Positions 11,876-23,408 of a DNA stretch of 64,000 nucleotides are shown here, one piece after another. Where the stretch lies: positions 24,198,873 to 24,262,872 of the forward strand of contig NC_079214.1 of NCBI RefSeq assembly GCF_029633865.1. The letters run 5' to 3'. The notes beneath the pieces are model-generated. The model was not told the DNA's origin and did not search any database. It saw nothing but the letters and a program-made list of their open reading frames with translations. A program made the position numbers and the translations under genes. Each line of letters opens with the position of its first letter. Position 1 is the first letter of the stretch. This stretch comes from Lampris incognitus (Eukaryota; Chordata; Actinopteri; Lampriformes; Lampridae).

Positions 11876-12101
11876 TGTAATATTTGCTAGTAATATTTGA
11901 TTTGCTAATGTCCCTTACGGCTTTCCGTAGCGCCACAACAAAGTCACGTGATGTACGTAACAACGGCAGTGGGAATCCAGTCGGTGAATAAACACCCAGC
12001 ACGAGAGAAGTCGTCCTTGCTTTATTAATGTTATAAGTTAATATAGCCAGAGGGCACAGATCATTACATGGTGTCAGAGTAGCGGAGTTTAAATACCCAA
12101 T

Positions 12102-13118
12102 ATGGATTCGTACGGCGTTCCAGCTCCACGGATGGACTGGGAATCGGCGAACTTACCTGAAGCATGGAGACGATTTCGACAAACAACGGAGCTAATGTTC
12201 AAGGGCTCCCTGCGCGGGAAGAACGAAGAGGAGAAATGCAGCTACCTCCTGCTCTGGATAGGGGAAAAAGGGCGCGATGTGCACAACACTTGGACACTCA
12301 GCGGAGAACAAGCCAAGAAGCTAGAAACGTACTACGATAAGTACACTGAGTACATCACCCCCAAAGCAAACCCGATTTATGCCAGATATAAATTTCATGA
12401 AAAGATGCAGGGAGAGAGTGAATCCTTCGAACAATTTGTAACTGAGCTAAAGCTCCTAGTCAAAGACTGTGGCTACCCAAATGCCGACGAGATGGTCAGG
12501 GACCGCATCGTGTTTGCCACCAACTCACCCAGAGTGAGAGAAAAGCTACTTAGCCAGGGAGCTGAGCTAACGCTAGAAAAAACCATAGATGTAGCCCGCT
12601 CACACGAGCTAGCAAAGCAACAGCTAAAGTTTATGGGCCAGGGCAGCACACATGAAATGGTGCACGCAATAGGCAGAAAGACTTACAAACCGAACGCACC
12701 CAAAGCAGCTAACGCTAACTTCAGACAAAGGGAGGGTAACGTTAGCACCGCCGCCAGGGCGTGTAGCTATTGTGGAGGGCTACACGGCGCTAAAGCCACT
12801 TGCCCAGCTAAGGGGAAACAATGCATTAAATGCAAGAAGCTCAATCATTTTGCTAAAGTATGCAAGTCTAGCTCCCAGGGACAGACAAAGTACTACCGCG
12901 GCACAGTACATGCCGTCGGAGAGAACCCAGAAGAGTACACCACTGACAGAGAGCAGGAAGAACTGTACTTCGACAACATTACAGTGGAGAGCACCGCTGT
13001 GGGAGAACAGACAGAGCTGTACATAGACTGCATCTCAATAGAGAACAACGGAAAAAAGCAACGAGCAGGCTTACATAGAGGTTGGAATTGGCACACCTCC
13101 ACAGAAGGTAAAGTTTAA
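12102..13118 (+). CDS. gypsy-1 gag
   Basis: A 338-codon ORF encoding the structural protein of the retrotransposon. The N-terminal half is a capsid-like region (FRQTTELMFKGSL; YKFHEKMQGESESFEQFV; REKLLSQGAELTLEKTIDVA), typical of retrotransposon gag. Near the C-terminus lie two cysteine clusters, CSYCGGLHGAKATCP and then the zinc knuckle CIKCKKLNHFAKVC. The start was chosen at the first ATG, 33 bases after the primer-binding site. The ORF ends shortly after entering the protease-coding region in another frame, so pol is reached by a frame change near the A-run at about 13050. The protein is probably still producible. Confidence 0.9.
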   Translation: MDSYGVPAPRMDWESANLPEAWRRFRQTTELMFKGSLRGKNEEEKCSYLLLWIGEKGRDVHNTWTLSGEQAKKLETYYDKYTEYITPKANPIYARYKFHEKMQGESESFEQFVTELKLLVKDCGYPNADEMVRDRIVFATNSPRVREKLLSQGAELTLEKTIDVARSHELAKQQLKFMGQGSTHEMVHAIGRKTYKPNAPKAANANFRQREGNVSTAARACSYCGGLHGAKATCPAKGKQCIKCKKLNHFAKVCKSSSQGQTKYYRGTVHAVGENPEEYTTDREQEELYFDNITVESTAVGEQTELYIDCISIENNGKKQRAGLHRGWNWHTSTEGKV

Positions 13119-16100
13119 ACTAGACACTGGGGCACAGGCCAATACTATTCCCACCAACCTGTTCCAGGCACTGTTCAAAAATGTGACACTGAAACCAGCA
13201 ATACACAGACTCACTGAATATGGAGGAGGCGCGCTGAGCGTGAAAGGCACATGCAAACTCAAATGTAAGTACAGAGACAATGCAATGATGCTGGACTTTT
13301 ACGTCATTGACACAAACGCCCCACCAGTCATGGCAATGAAAACATGCCGTGACCTAAACTTGGTAAAAATAGTGATGGCTGTGAGCGAGGAAAACAATGT
13401 CACATCACAGAGCATAATGGATGAGTATGCAGATGTTTTCCAGGGAATAGGAGAGTTCCCAGGCGAGTGCACCTTCCGCGTCACACCAGGTGCAACGCCG
13501 GTCGTCTGCCCGCCACGCAGAATCCCCATCGCCCTACGCAGCAAACTGAGGGACGAGCTTGACAGCATGGAGAAAGGCGGCATAATCTGTAAGGTAACAG
13601 AACCCACAGAATGGGTGAACGCACTCGTCATTGTTGAGAAGCCAAAGACAGGCAAACTTAGAGTGTGTTTAGACCCCAGAGCTCTTAACAAAGTGATACA
13701 ACGACCTCACTACCCCCTCCCCACGCTGGAGGACGCCACCACAAAGCTCGCTGGAGCTGAGTACTTTAGCGTGTTAGACTCGCGGTCAGGCTATTGGGCC
13801 ATCAAACTGAGCACTGAATCCTCAATGTTGACGACATTTAACACAGTGTTTGGCAGGTATCGTTTCCTCAGACTGCCATTCGGAATCGTGTCCGCTCAAG
13901 ACGAGTTCCAGAGACGCGTGGATGAAACCTATGAAGGATTGGACGGTGTGATGGCCATAGTGGACGACATACTAGTGTTCGGAAAGACTAAAGAGGAACA
14001 TGACCAGCGTCTCAGAGCGATGCTGAAGCGCACAAGGGAGTGAGGGGTGAGGCTCAACCCCGACAAGTGTCACATATGCGTGTCCGAGGTAAGCTACTTC
14101 GGCCACACGCTCTCACACGAAGGCATCAAACCAGACCCACACAAGGTGAAGGCGGTCAAGGACATGCAACCCCCACAGAACAAAGCAGAGCTGGAGACAG
14201 TCCTCGGCATGATCAACTACCTCGCCAGATTCGCTCCACACCTCTCACAGATAAACTCACCCCTCAGACAGCTTCTGAAACAGGACAGTGAGTTTGTGTG
14301 GGATGCAGTCCACGACAAGGCGTTCCAAGAGATGAAGAATCTCATTACACAGCACCCAGGTCCAGTACTCTCATATTTCGACCCGCAGAAAGAGCTGCGA
14401 CTCCAAGTGGATGCATCCAAAAGTGGCCTTGGGGCTGTCATGCTCCAAGATGGCAAACCAATTGCCTATGCGTCCAAGTCACTCAACAGCAATGAAGAAA
14501 ACTACGCACAGATAGAGAAGGAGCTCTACGCTGTGGTCTTCGGCTGAAAGAGGTTCCACGAGTACATGTACGGACGAAAAGTGATTGTGGAGTCAGACCA
14601 CAAGCCTCTGGAGGCAATACTAAAAAAGCCACTGGCAGCAGCACCACCCCGGCTGCAACGGATGATCCTGGCGCTCCAAAAATACGACATCCAAATCATC
14701 CACCGCCCCGGTAAGGACATACCGGTGGCCGACACACTGTCACGCAAGTCAATAGAACACCACGACAGTGACCTACAGGAAGGGATGGAGGCCCAAGTGC
14801 ACACAGTCCTCAGCAACATCCCTGTGAGCGACACAAGACTCACAGAAATCAAGCAGGAAACAGCGCAAGATCCACAGCTCACCGCACTCAGACGAGCCAC
14901 ACTCACTGGCTGGCCAGACACAAAGAAAAAGTGCCCGCCCAGCATCCAGGAATACTGGAACCACAGAGCAGAAATCTCAGAAATGGACGGTATCCTGTTC
15001 AAAGGTGAGAGAATCATTGTCCCCCAAAAGCTTCGCAAGGACATGATACAGCGCATCCATGCCAGCCACCTTGGCGTGGAAAAAAGCAAATGCCGAGCAA
15101 GAGACTTACTGTTCTGGCCTGGCATGGGGAAACAGATCGAGGATGCGGTAGCAGACTGCAGCATATGCCAAGAACGGCGCAGCGCAAATGCAAAGGAACC
15201 AATGATGTCACATGCCATACCCGAGCGGCCGTGGCAAGTGATAGGCACAGACCTATTCACATGGAACTCACAGGACTTCATAGTCACTGTGGACTACTAC
15301 TCCAGATTCTTCGAGCTAGAGAGACTTTACAGCTGCACCTCATCTGCCGTCATCATGAAGCTGAAAGCAGCAATGGCTCGACACGGAATCCCCGAGACTA
15401 TCATCAGCGACAACGGTCCGTGCTACAGCTCTGGTGAGTTCCGCAACTTCTCACAGACATGGGGTTTCTCACACACCACCACAAGCCCCCACTACCCACA
15501 GAGCAACGGCCTCTCCGAGAAGACTGTCCAGACGGCCAAACGCATCCTGGACAAAGCCAAAGCTGAGAACAAAGACCCCTACATGAGCTTACTGGAGTAT
15601 TGCAACACACCGGTGGACAACCTGAAATCACCGGCACAGCTACTGATGAGTCGGAGGCTGCGGTCCATTCTCCCATCAACAGCAAAACACCTGCAGCCAC
15701 AGATCGCCAGTCAGGAGGATGTTCACAAAAGGAGAGAGGTATGTCAACAGCGCCAGCAGGCATACTATAACCGAACAGCCAAACCTCTGCCCCACCTGCC
15801 CGCAGGCACACCAATCCGCTTCCGGCAGGAGGATGGATCCTGGAGACCTGCAACTGTGGAGAGACCAGCGAACACAGACAGGAGCTACCACATCCAAACC
15901 AAAGAAGGTCAGATCTACCAACGCAACCGTCAACACCTGCGACAAAGCAGAGTGAACACTCACACTACACACACACACACTTCACAGCAGACTGTTACGA
16001 GCGCTAACAACAACACACAAGCCCATCAGCAAGAGCATGCTGAACCTCCAGACACGAACAATCAGCGACAACCAGACACACAGCCTGGTTACACCACGAG

Positions 16101-16143
16101 GTCAGGTCGCACGATCAAACCAAGACAAATCCTTGACTTATGA
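13060..16143 (+). pseudogene. gypsy-1 pol (protease, RT, RNase H, integrase) with two in-frame TGA stops
   Basis: One reading frame, +1 relative to gag, covers the aspartic protease (LDTGA at 13120-13134), reverse transcriptase (VDDILVFG near 13957, where Y/F-x-D-D is expected), RNase H (LQVDASKSGLGAVM near 14402), the integrase zinc finger (HASHLGVEK...CSICQERR, about 15055-15175) and the DDE core (GTDLFTW, about 15245; ISDNGPCY near 15402; E in GLSEKT near 15512). TGA codons at 14041-14043 and 14545-14547 interrupt it; otherwise the frame is open to the stop at 16141. Whether the gag-pol frame change is programmed or a mutation in the A-run cannot be decided here. Confidence 0.9.
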
Positions 16144-16929
16144 ATGTTAAAAAAGAGAGAATTTTACACCAACCTGTACTATACCTGCTATGTTTTGAAA
16201 AGAAATATTTACAGCGTTCACTTACCTTGTGTACCTACCTGCTGTTTGCAGTTACCAGTAATGAAATGAAAAAAAAAGATGAAATGTTATTATGGCGTCA
16301 CATTTAGACAGTGAAGGAAATGTTTTACACTACTTTGTTGCAGTCCAGTTATATAAGAGTTCCACTTTCATATTCTTTCTTATTAAGATTGTATTCGCTT
16401 ATAAACGTGCTCAACGTGGTCTGTATCTCTGCAGAGAAAGCAGCACTTTTCAGAAAAAGGGAGATGTAATATTTGCTAGTAATATTTGATTTGCTAATGT
16501 CCCTTACGGCTTTCCGTAGCGCCACAACAAAGTCACGTGATGTACGTAACAACGGCAGTGGGAATCCGGTCGGTGAATAAACACCCAGCACGAGAGAAGT
16601 CGTCCTTGCTTTATTAATGTTATAAGTTAACATAGCCAGAGGGCACAGATCATTACAGTATGTATGTATGTATGTATTATGTTTAAACAATTGGATGGTG
16701 CAGGTGCGCTCATAGACTCACCATCGTCCGTGGCTTGTGCCAGCGCTGTTCCGTCTCTGTACAGCTCAACACTGGAGGAACAGCTGTGAGGTTTAACTGA
16801 GAGTAGTGTGCAGTCTGAAACAGCAGTGCAACATTATGATTGCAGAGTGCTGTTCCAGCCACACATGAACACTCAGCCTCAACCATTTGGACTGGGGAAG
16901 AATCGGCAACCACAATCTATAAACTAAAG

Positions 16930-17740
16930 AAAGATAATCAAGTTGAGCAGTCAGGGTAGCCTATGGTCTAAGATGGTCTATTTCTGTTGTTTATGGAACA
17001 ATAATGAGTCGTCATAACATCAATGCCTTAACTGTCTCAATCCTACAGTCAATAATTATTTTGCGCAATGAATATTGAACAGCATGACAAATAAAACCTC
17101 AAACAGCTATATACAACAACCAGTTACTGGGGTTTTCATGAAGGATAATAGAACATTCCTGTCAGTGCACCTCGCAAAAAGTTGGTCTGTCAGTGAGGAG
17201 TTTCGCCCCACAGCCATAATAACGGCATTGTACAGCCAATACAATAGCCAGACAACTTAATTATGAATGCCTGATATCACGTTGAATTTCAACTTCTTCA
17301 AGATACAATGATATATTTGCACATGTCCTAGCCGCATAAAATCCCCAGAACTGACAGATAACTGAACTATCTTCCGCTCTACTCTCATAGCCTACTCTGA
17401 GGTTGTGAGGTCTTTCATGCTTCCTCATTGATCTGTGGCAGACTGCTCGGACACTCACTCTCCCTGTCTGCTGATCTCTACTTGAAACTGGGGGACGGGC
17501 ATGTTATTCATATAATCAAATCATCAAACGTTAGATGGTTAGAAGACTGATAATAGTAACGTGCAAGTGAACTGAATTTTCTCTTGACGTTTACGTTAGC
17601 ATTAGCTAGCTAGCTTCTGAGGTAACGCTAACTTACCTTCATAATTATCAATGTATATCAATGTAGCTCGAAATATACATCATGAAGCCTTTCTCCTGCT
17701 TACTCCCCGGTGTTGCCCCCCCCCCCCCCCTCGCGTGCTG
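16930..17740. other. unassigned intergenic sequence
   Basis: No exon of the SWIM gene or other recognisable coding segment could be supported between the SWIM exon and the TRIM LTR. There is a GCTAGCTAGC stretch near 17600 and a C-homopolymer at 17716-17730. Confidence 0.4.
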
Positions 17741-17742
17741 AG

Positions 17743-17946
17743 TGTGACGGTTCTCTCCATCGGATGCGCTTCCCGAAGGAGCGGGGTAGTGTAACGTGCA
17801 CGGATAAGTAGACACGCTGGCCGCTAGCTGGCGAGTCCGACCCTTTAGTCTAGCGGCCAGCGACGGCTCCTGCGGTGCGGGCGATACAGGTTCGCTTCCC
17901 GGCCGCGGCAGTTCCTGTGGTTGCGTTGTCCCCCGAATTCGCTACA
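17743..17946 (+). mobile_element. TRIM element, 3' LTR with a short piece of internal region (5'-truncated)
   Basis: An LTR at 17790-17946 starts TGTAACGTGCACGG and ends GAATTCGCTACA. It is preceded by the internal end (CGCTTCCCGAAGGAGCGGGG at 17766-17785) that is also found before the 3' LTR of the complete copy at 35434-35861. A tRNA-like stretch contains the B box GGTTCGCTTCC at 17890. No 5' LTR is visible, as a C-homopolymer lies upstream at 17716-17730. The following 17947-18190 holds no feature I recognise. Confidence 0.75.
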
Positions 17947-19367
17947 ATATTATGCAGCAACAGTTCCTGAAAGGGAGTACTTTTTTCTGTATTAAGTAGT
18001 TGGCTGATGGCGATAACCACTACTTGTTAATAAGGGCACACAAAACGTGTGGAAAAGTGTATTCAACCACAAAAAAAAAAACAAACGCGGTTTGCGTCGG
18101 AGCGCTTGGACACCTGGCCAATCCTAGTGCTTGAAAAGCAGTGGGTTTCATAATAACGCCTGCCTGTCAGTCTGCCACGCACATGCACTTCAACGGCCCT
18201 ACCGTGAGGGAGTTCAGCTAGCTAGCCTACTAGCCTATAAACCTTCGATTTTTCCCCCTTTTTGTGAAATAGGGGGAGAGACGGACGAGGAGGACGAGAG
18301 AATAAAACAAGACAAGCCACTGTGTCCTGACGTGATTTCTAAATACAATACCACCAGCATCAAAGAAAGAAAAAAAACTATTTACAACGTACAACTCAGA
18401 CGGGGCGAAAAGAGAGAACTTTTCTGAATGGGTAAGGCCAACCCAAGGAGACCCGCTCTTCACCACGTGTATTTTGTGTTCAGCCAAAATTTCAGTTAAA
18501 TATGAAGGGAAAACGGCACTGGAAAACCATGCAAGAACAAAGAGGCACCAGAATTTTGTATCAAGCAAACGCAAAACTATAGCCACTGCAACCTTTATGA
18601 CAAAAAAAAAAAGTTCACCGGAGGAAGACGGGGTAGCAGTTGTGCAGCTTACCAGTGTATATATACCACGGAGTGATTCGTGGCCACAGCTACTTATCTA
18701 CGGATTGTGGCAATAAAGTAAGTGCAAAGATCTTTCATGATTCGAGTATTGCCACAAAAATGTCATGTGGAAGAACAAAAAGCGAAGCTTTAGTTCAAAA
18801 TGTGCTAACAGTCAGGAGCGTTTAGCTACAGAACTGAAACAGGCCCCATATTTTGCAAACTCGGGCAACGCCAAACTATATCCATACACAGTCCAGTCCT
18901 CCCATGAAGACGAGGGTGTTAAATATGACTATTGGTGTAATATATTCGCTATATTATCTGTTATGTATCCTATACTGCTAATATATCCATAACAGTGATT
19001 TGAGCCGAAGAGCAATTCCCAACGTCTTGTCCTCTTTATTGTAGCTCTCCGACTGTCGCAGCAGTCAACATCCGGGGTATATCAGAGCCTAGCTTAACCA
19101 CCACTAGGTAGCGCTGTTGGTCTACTACACTCCTCCCCCTTAAACTATGAAGTTCCCCTAATAAAATATTATCACTCTAAAACATGCTGATATGGCAAAT
19201 TACTTTCAGCATCTTTTACTTGGTCATTACTGGTTACACAACCCACTTCGACCCACATTTGCCCATTTACATATCAGTCTCAGGAACTCTTTTTCACATT
19301 TTTTTCTGAACAGGAGTTGAACAATTTAGTCTCTCAGGAACTCTTTTATTCAGGAACTCGGCTGATC

Positions 19368-22300
19368 TTACAAGGACAGTCGTTTTGGAGGTGCCCTCTC
19401 TCTCTGAGGGTATCGGCGCTCAACCACCTCAGGGGAAGTGGATGCTCGGTGAGGAGGCGACACGGCCTTGCCCACCGAACCTCGTAAGGGTGTTGCAAGC
19501 TTCTCCGGAGCCTGCATCCTTGGAACGGGTGTATCTTCAGGTGAGTACGGGCTAGCACCTATGGCTCCAGGTGTGCCTTTCCCCCCCAAATCCGCAACTG
19601 CAGGGTAGGTGTTGCTGATACCCATCTGGTCATCCTGAAACTGAAATGCCTCAGGAGGACTGGAGGGTCGGTCGAACAGCAGATGGTCAATGTGGACTGA
19701 ACGTCGGTTCACTCCATTCCACACCTCTCCTTTCCTCCACGGAAGTTTCGGATCAGTACTGAGTCCCCCTCTGACAGATGTCTCAGCTTCGAGGCGGGTT
19801 GGTCATGATAGTCCTTCTGCTTTTGTTGTTTGTCCCCCACCACTCGAGCGAGGTCTGGCTTCAGCAGGCTGAACCTGGTCCTAGGCTGACGTTTGAGGAA
19901 CAGTTCTGCTGGTGTGCAACCTGTAACGCTGTGTGGTGTGGTCCTGTATGACAACAGGAAGTTGGCGAGCCTGTGTTTCACTGTAATAGTGACGTTTTGT
20001 TTCTTCTCATCGAGCAGCTGTTTCAGAAGTGAAGCTTTCACCGTCTGGACTGCTCTCTCTGCGGCACCATTAGAAGCAGGATGGTAAGCTGGCACCAAGG
20101 TCTGCTTAATGCCGTTGCTTTTCAGGAATGTTTTGTACTCCAGCGAGGTGAATTGTGGACCGTTGTCCGAGACGATCTCCTCAGGAAGACCGTAGGACGA
20201 AAAGATGCTCCGCAGCACTTCGATCGTTTTGGCGACGGTAGTTGTTGCCATGGGGATCACCTCAAGCCATTTTGAATGACTGTCTACTAACACTGGGAAG
20301 TGTTGCTGATCCTTCTCTGCAAAGTCAATATGTAGCCTCTGCCACACTCTCGTAGGCCACTGCCAGCAGTGTAGTGGTGCTACTGCTGGTAGTTTCCTCA
20401 CACTCTGACAAGCATCACATTGCTGCACTGCACGTTCGATATCACTGTCCAACTGAGGCCACCATAAATAGCCCCTCGCCAAACTTTTCATCCTGCACCC
20501 TCCGGGGTGCCCTTGGTGTAGGTCGTGCAGTAGTCGTTCTCTGTGTGCTGGTGGGATGATAATTCGAATTCCCCACAGAATGCATCCTTGTTCCACAGAC
20601 AGTTCATTCCTTCGGTTGAAGTACGGTTTCAGTGTGTCATCGTTGATGTAACTCGGCCATCCAGACCGGGTCAGTTCCAGTACCTTGCATAGGACTGGGT
20701 CCTTGAGAGTGCTCTGTGCAATCTCTGTAGCCTGCACGGGTAGCTCATCTACTAATGAGAAATAAAAAATGCTGTTCTCCTCCGCTGTTTTGTCCTTTCC
20801 TTTCCCCGGCAGTCTAGATAACGCATCCGCATTTGCATTGTCCGCTGACGTTCTGTACTCTATACTGTAGTCATAAGCCATAAGCCTCAGTGCCCATCTC
20901 TGCATACGCAAAGCGGCTAGTGTAGGGATTTCTGACTTGGGTCCTAAGATGGCAAGGAGGGGTTTGTGGTCAGTTATTAAACTGAATTTGCGGCCATAGA
21001 GATATTTATGAAATTTGGTCACGCCAAATATTATGGCCAACGCCTCCTTCTCTATCTGACTATATTTACTCTCTGCCTCTGTCAATGTACGTGACGCAAA
21101 GGCGATTGGTTTCTCGTCCCCATTTTCCATTATGTGTGACATTACCGCACCTATCCCATAAGGGGATGCGTCACAAGCTAATCTCAGTGGTTTCTGCGTG
21201 TCGTTGTGTACTACTACTGAGCTTTTCACTAACTGTTCTTTGGCAGCCTTGAATGCTGCTGCACACTCTGGTGTCCATTTCCATTCGACTTCCTTCTTCA
21301 GGAGTTGGTGTAGTGGCTGCAATACGGTAGACAGATCTTTCATGAAACGGCCATAATAGTTTAACAGTCCTAGGAATGACCATAGCTCTATGACGTTTGT
21401 GGGCTGGGGTGCATTTACGTCCCTCTTTATCTATCAGATGCCCCAGGTACTCTACTTTCTCCTGCATGAAGTCACATTTTGCTCTTTTCACTCTTACCCC
21501 GTAGCTCTCCAGTCGGCTCAAAACCTCATCTAGGTTCCTCAGGTGCTCCTCTCTTGTTCTGCCTGTGACTAGTATGTCATCGAGGAAGCAGGTCACATGC
21601 TCTAAGCCTTGTAGTATCTGGTTCATCACATTCTGGAACATAGAAGGTGCACTCGACACTCCATATGAAAGTCTGTGATAAACATACAGTCCTTTGTGGG
21701 TATTTATTGTTAAATACTTCTCTGAGTCCTTCTCTAACTCAAGCTGTTGGTAGGCATGTGAGAGATCTAATTTGCTAAAGAGAGTGCCCCCGGCCAGTGT
21801 GGCGAAGAGATCCTCGGCATTCGGTAGTGGATAGGTCTCCTCTTCCACACTCTGATTAACCGTGACTTTATAGTCTCCACAGATACGAATTGACTTGTCT
21901 GATTTGGGTACAACTACTATCGGGGCAGCCCACTGACTATGGTCCATCTTTGAGATAATACCAGCTTTTTCCAGCCTATCTAGCTCTTTTTCAACTGTGT
22001 CTTTTAGTGCGTATGGCACTGGTCTTGCCTTTCTGAAGACAGGTTTGTATCTGGCTTCACTTTGATATTTGCCTTAAATTCACGAATAGTGCCAGGCTCC
22101 TCAGCAAATACTGCTTTGTGTCTCTGTAACACTGCCTCTACATCTGTGTTATCACTGCCCCCTGCTGGTGTGACTGAGAATATGCTTTCCCAGTCTAGTT
22201 TAAAATTGGCCAGCCAGTTACGGCCAAAGAGGGCTGGTCTGTCACCTTTCACAATCACAAGAGGTAAATCTCCACTCTGGTTGTCATATTTCGCATTGAC

Positions 22301-22828
22301 AGTCACTTGGCCCATCAAGGGAATGTTCTCACCGGAAAAGGTTGACAGACGCACTTTACTTTCTTTCAGTGGCAGGTGTGAGAGATGTTCCTTGTACACT
22401 ATCTCAGATACCAGGGTTACGGCAGCTCCTGTGTCAAGCTGCATGTCTACAGGGTTTCCTTCTAACTTAATACTGACCTTAATGTCCTTTTTTCCATTAC
22501 CAACTGTATTCGTGGAGTACACTGTATTCATCGGATACGCACCAAACAGTTCATCCTCATTTCCATCTCCTCTCTCACTTGGACTGTGGTCTTCAGCCAC
22601 ATACTGTGTATGTCCCTGTCTATTTTTAGTTTTACACATTCTTGCTATGTGCCCTACCTTGGAACACTTGTGGCATGTCTCGGTTTTATACCTACATACT
22701 TGAGCTGCATGGTTGTTACCTCCACATCGGTAACAGGGTTGGTGCGTTTCTGTTCTCTGTGGTCTAGAGTTCACTGGCAGGTTGCTTGCTTTTCCACTCG
22801 CTGGTGGACGACTTGCTTCTCCACACAC
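19368..22828 (-). pseudogene. gypsy-2 zinc knuckle and pol with several frame breaks
   Basis: Successive minus-strand ORFs: 22828-22004 (two CCHC knuckles, protease LDTGAAVTLV), 22019-21171 (reverse transcriptase, FLDDILVTG near 21585), 21343-19709 (RNase H LACDASPYGIGAVM; integrase zinc finger from HQGHPGG to CDAC; DDE core from HIDFAEKD through SDNGPQFTS to the Glu in GAAERAVQT) and 19724-19368 (C-terminal tail). Breaks are a probable 1-base loss in an A-run near 22045, a small internal deletion near 21420 that removes part of the RT-RNase H linker, and another near 19735. The element is non-autonomous now, although its LTRs are nearly identical. Confidence 0.9.
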
Positions 22829-23408
22829 CCTTGCTTGTTCTCTTCTTGTCTATCTTATTCACAGTTGCAGCTCCGCTTGGTTTGCTGGCAAACTCCAGCG
22901 TATTCTTTGACGCCATTTCCATAGATAAGGCCAGCTCACATGCTTTTGCAAAAGTCAGATTGTGTTCTGCGAGCAACTTTCTCTGAATAGCCTCCACCTT
23001 TAAACCACTAACAAATCGGTCTCTCAGTGCTTCATTTAAATGCTGACCGAATTCACAATGTGTGGACAAGTGCTTTAAAGCAACCACATAATCAGACACT
23101 GACTCATTTTCTAGTTGGTTTCTTTTCTGAAATCTAAAACGTTCAGCTATGATTAGTGGCTTGGGTTTATAATGGGATGCTAGTTTCCCGCTCAGTACTG
23201 CATACGTGAGGCTACTCGGTTTTTCTGGCATGCAGAGGTTCTTTAGTAGGCCATAGGCTTCTGCGCCTATCACAGACAGGAAAACATTGGCCTTCTTACC
23301 GTCCTCCACTTCATTAACGATCATCCATTGCTCCAATCTTTCAAGGTACGACTCGAAGTCCTCTTTACCTTCCTTGTATTCAGCAATATTGCCGATGAAA
23401 TGCGCCAT
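22764..23408 (-). CDS. gypsy-2 gag
   Basis: A 214-codon ORF starting MAHFIGNIAEYKEGKEDF, a capsid-type retrotransposon gag (YLERLEQWMIVN; ESVSDYVVALKHLSTHCEFG; LRDRFVSGL). The zinc knuckles (CYRCGGNNHAAQVC, CHKCSKVGHIARMC) lie in the next ORF (22828-22004), so gag-knuckle continuity requires a +1 frame change or reflects an indel near 22780-22830. The start ATG is about 140 bases downstream of the primer-binding site. Confidence 0.85.
   Translation of the reverse strand: MAHFIGNIAEYKEGKEDFESYLERLEQWMIVNEVEDGKKANVFLSVIGAEAYGLLKNLCMPEKPSSLTYAVLSGKLASHYKPKPLIIAERFRFQKRNQLENESVSDYVVALKHLSTHCEFGQHLNEALRDRFVSGLKVEAIQRKLLAEHNLTFAKACELALSMEMASKNTLEFASKPSGAATVNKIDKKRTSKGVWRSKSSTSEWKSKQPASEL

Larger units (their letters stand above)
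11876..16657 (+). mobile_element. Ty3/gypsy LTR retrotransposon gypsy-1, structurally complete
   Basis: Two 193-bp LTRs (11876-12068, 16465-16657) start TGTAAT and end ATTACA and differ at only two positions. The 5-bp target duplication GTATG is at 11871-11875 and 16658-16662, although the site is itself a GTAT repeat. A primer-binding site TGGTGTCAGAG starts directly after the 5' LTR at 12069 and is complementary to a tRNA-Leu-type 3' end (CTGACACCA). A purine tract (AAAAAGGGAGA) precedes the 3' LTR. Inside are gag (12102-13118) and pol (to 16143). Low LTR divergence implies recent insertion, yet pol contains two in-frame stops. Confidence 0.95.
11240..16916 (-). pseudogene. SWIM zinc-finger gene remnant (DNA-transposon-associated, YqaJ-type), intron invaded by gypsy-1
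   Basis: Three minus-strand exons with canonical borders. Exon 16916-16722 has the SWIM signature (CSCVAGTALCNHNVALL, a CxC...CxH) followed by CTETEQRWHKPRTM. Exon 11703-11624 reads GVEPGRVSDMVVLSTK. Exon 11523-~11240 reads STLYKAVRGELPDPDVLKVA and then a Pro run. Splice phases join, giving a continuous reading frame across all three. The large intron holds gypsy-1. Downstream the frame runs into the CATA microsatellite and the expected YqaJ nuclease part is missing, so the gene is truncated. In animals such proteins are multicopy and linked to transposons such as ISL2EU; that specific link is inference. Confidence 0.6.

Noticed and set aside
14041..14547. Selenocysteine or readthrough at the two TGA codons of gypsy-1 pol
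   Set aside because: No SECIS-like structure or readthrough context noticed and the family is not known to use it; nonsense mutation is simpler.
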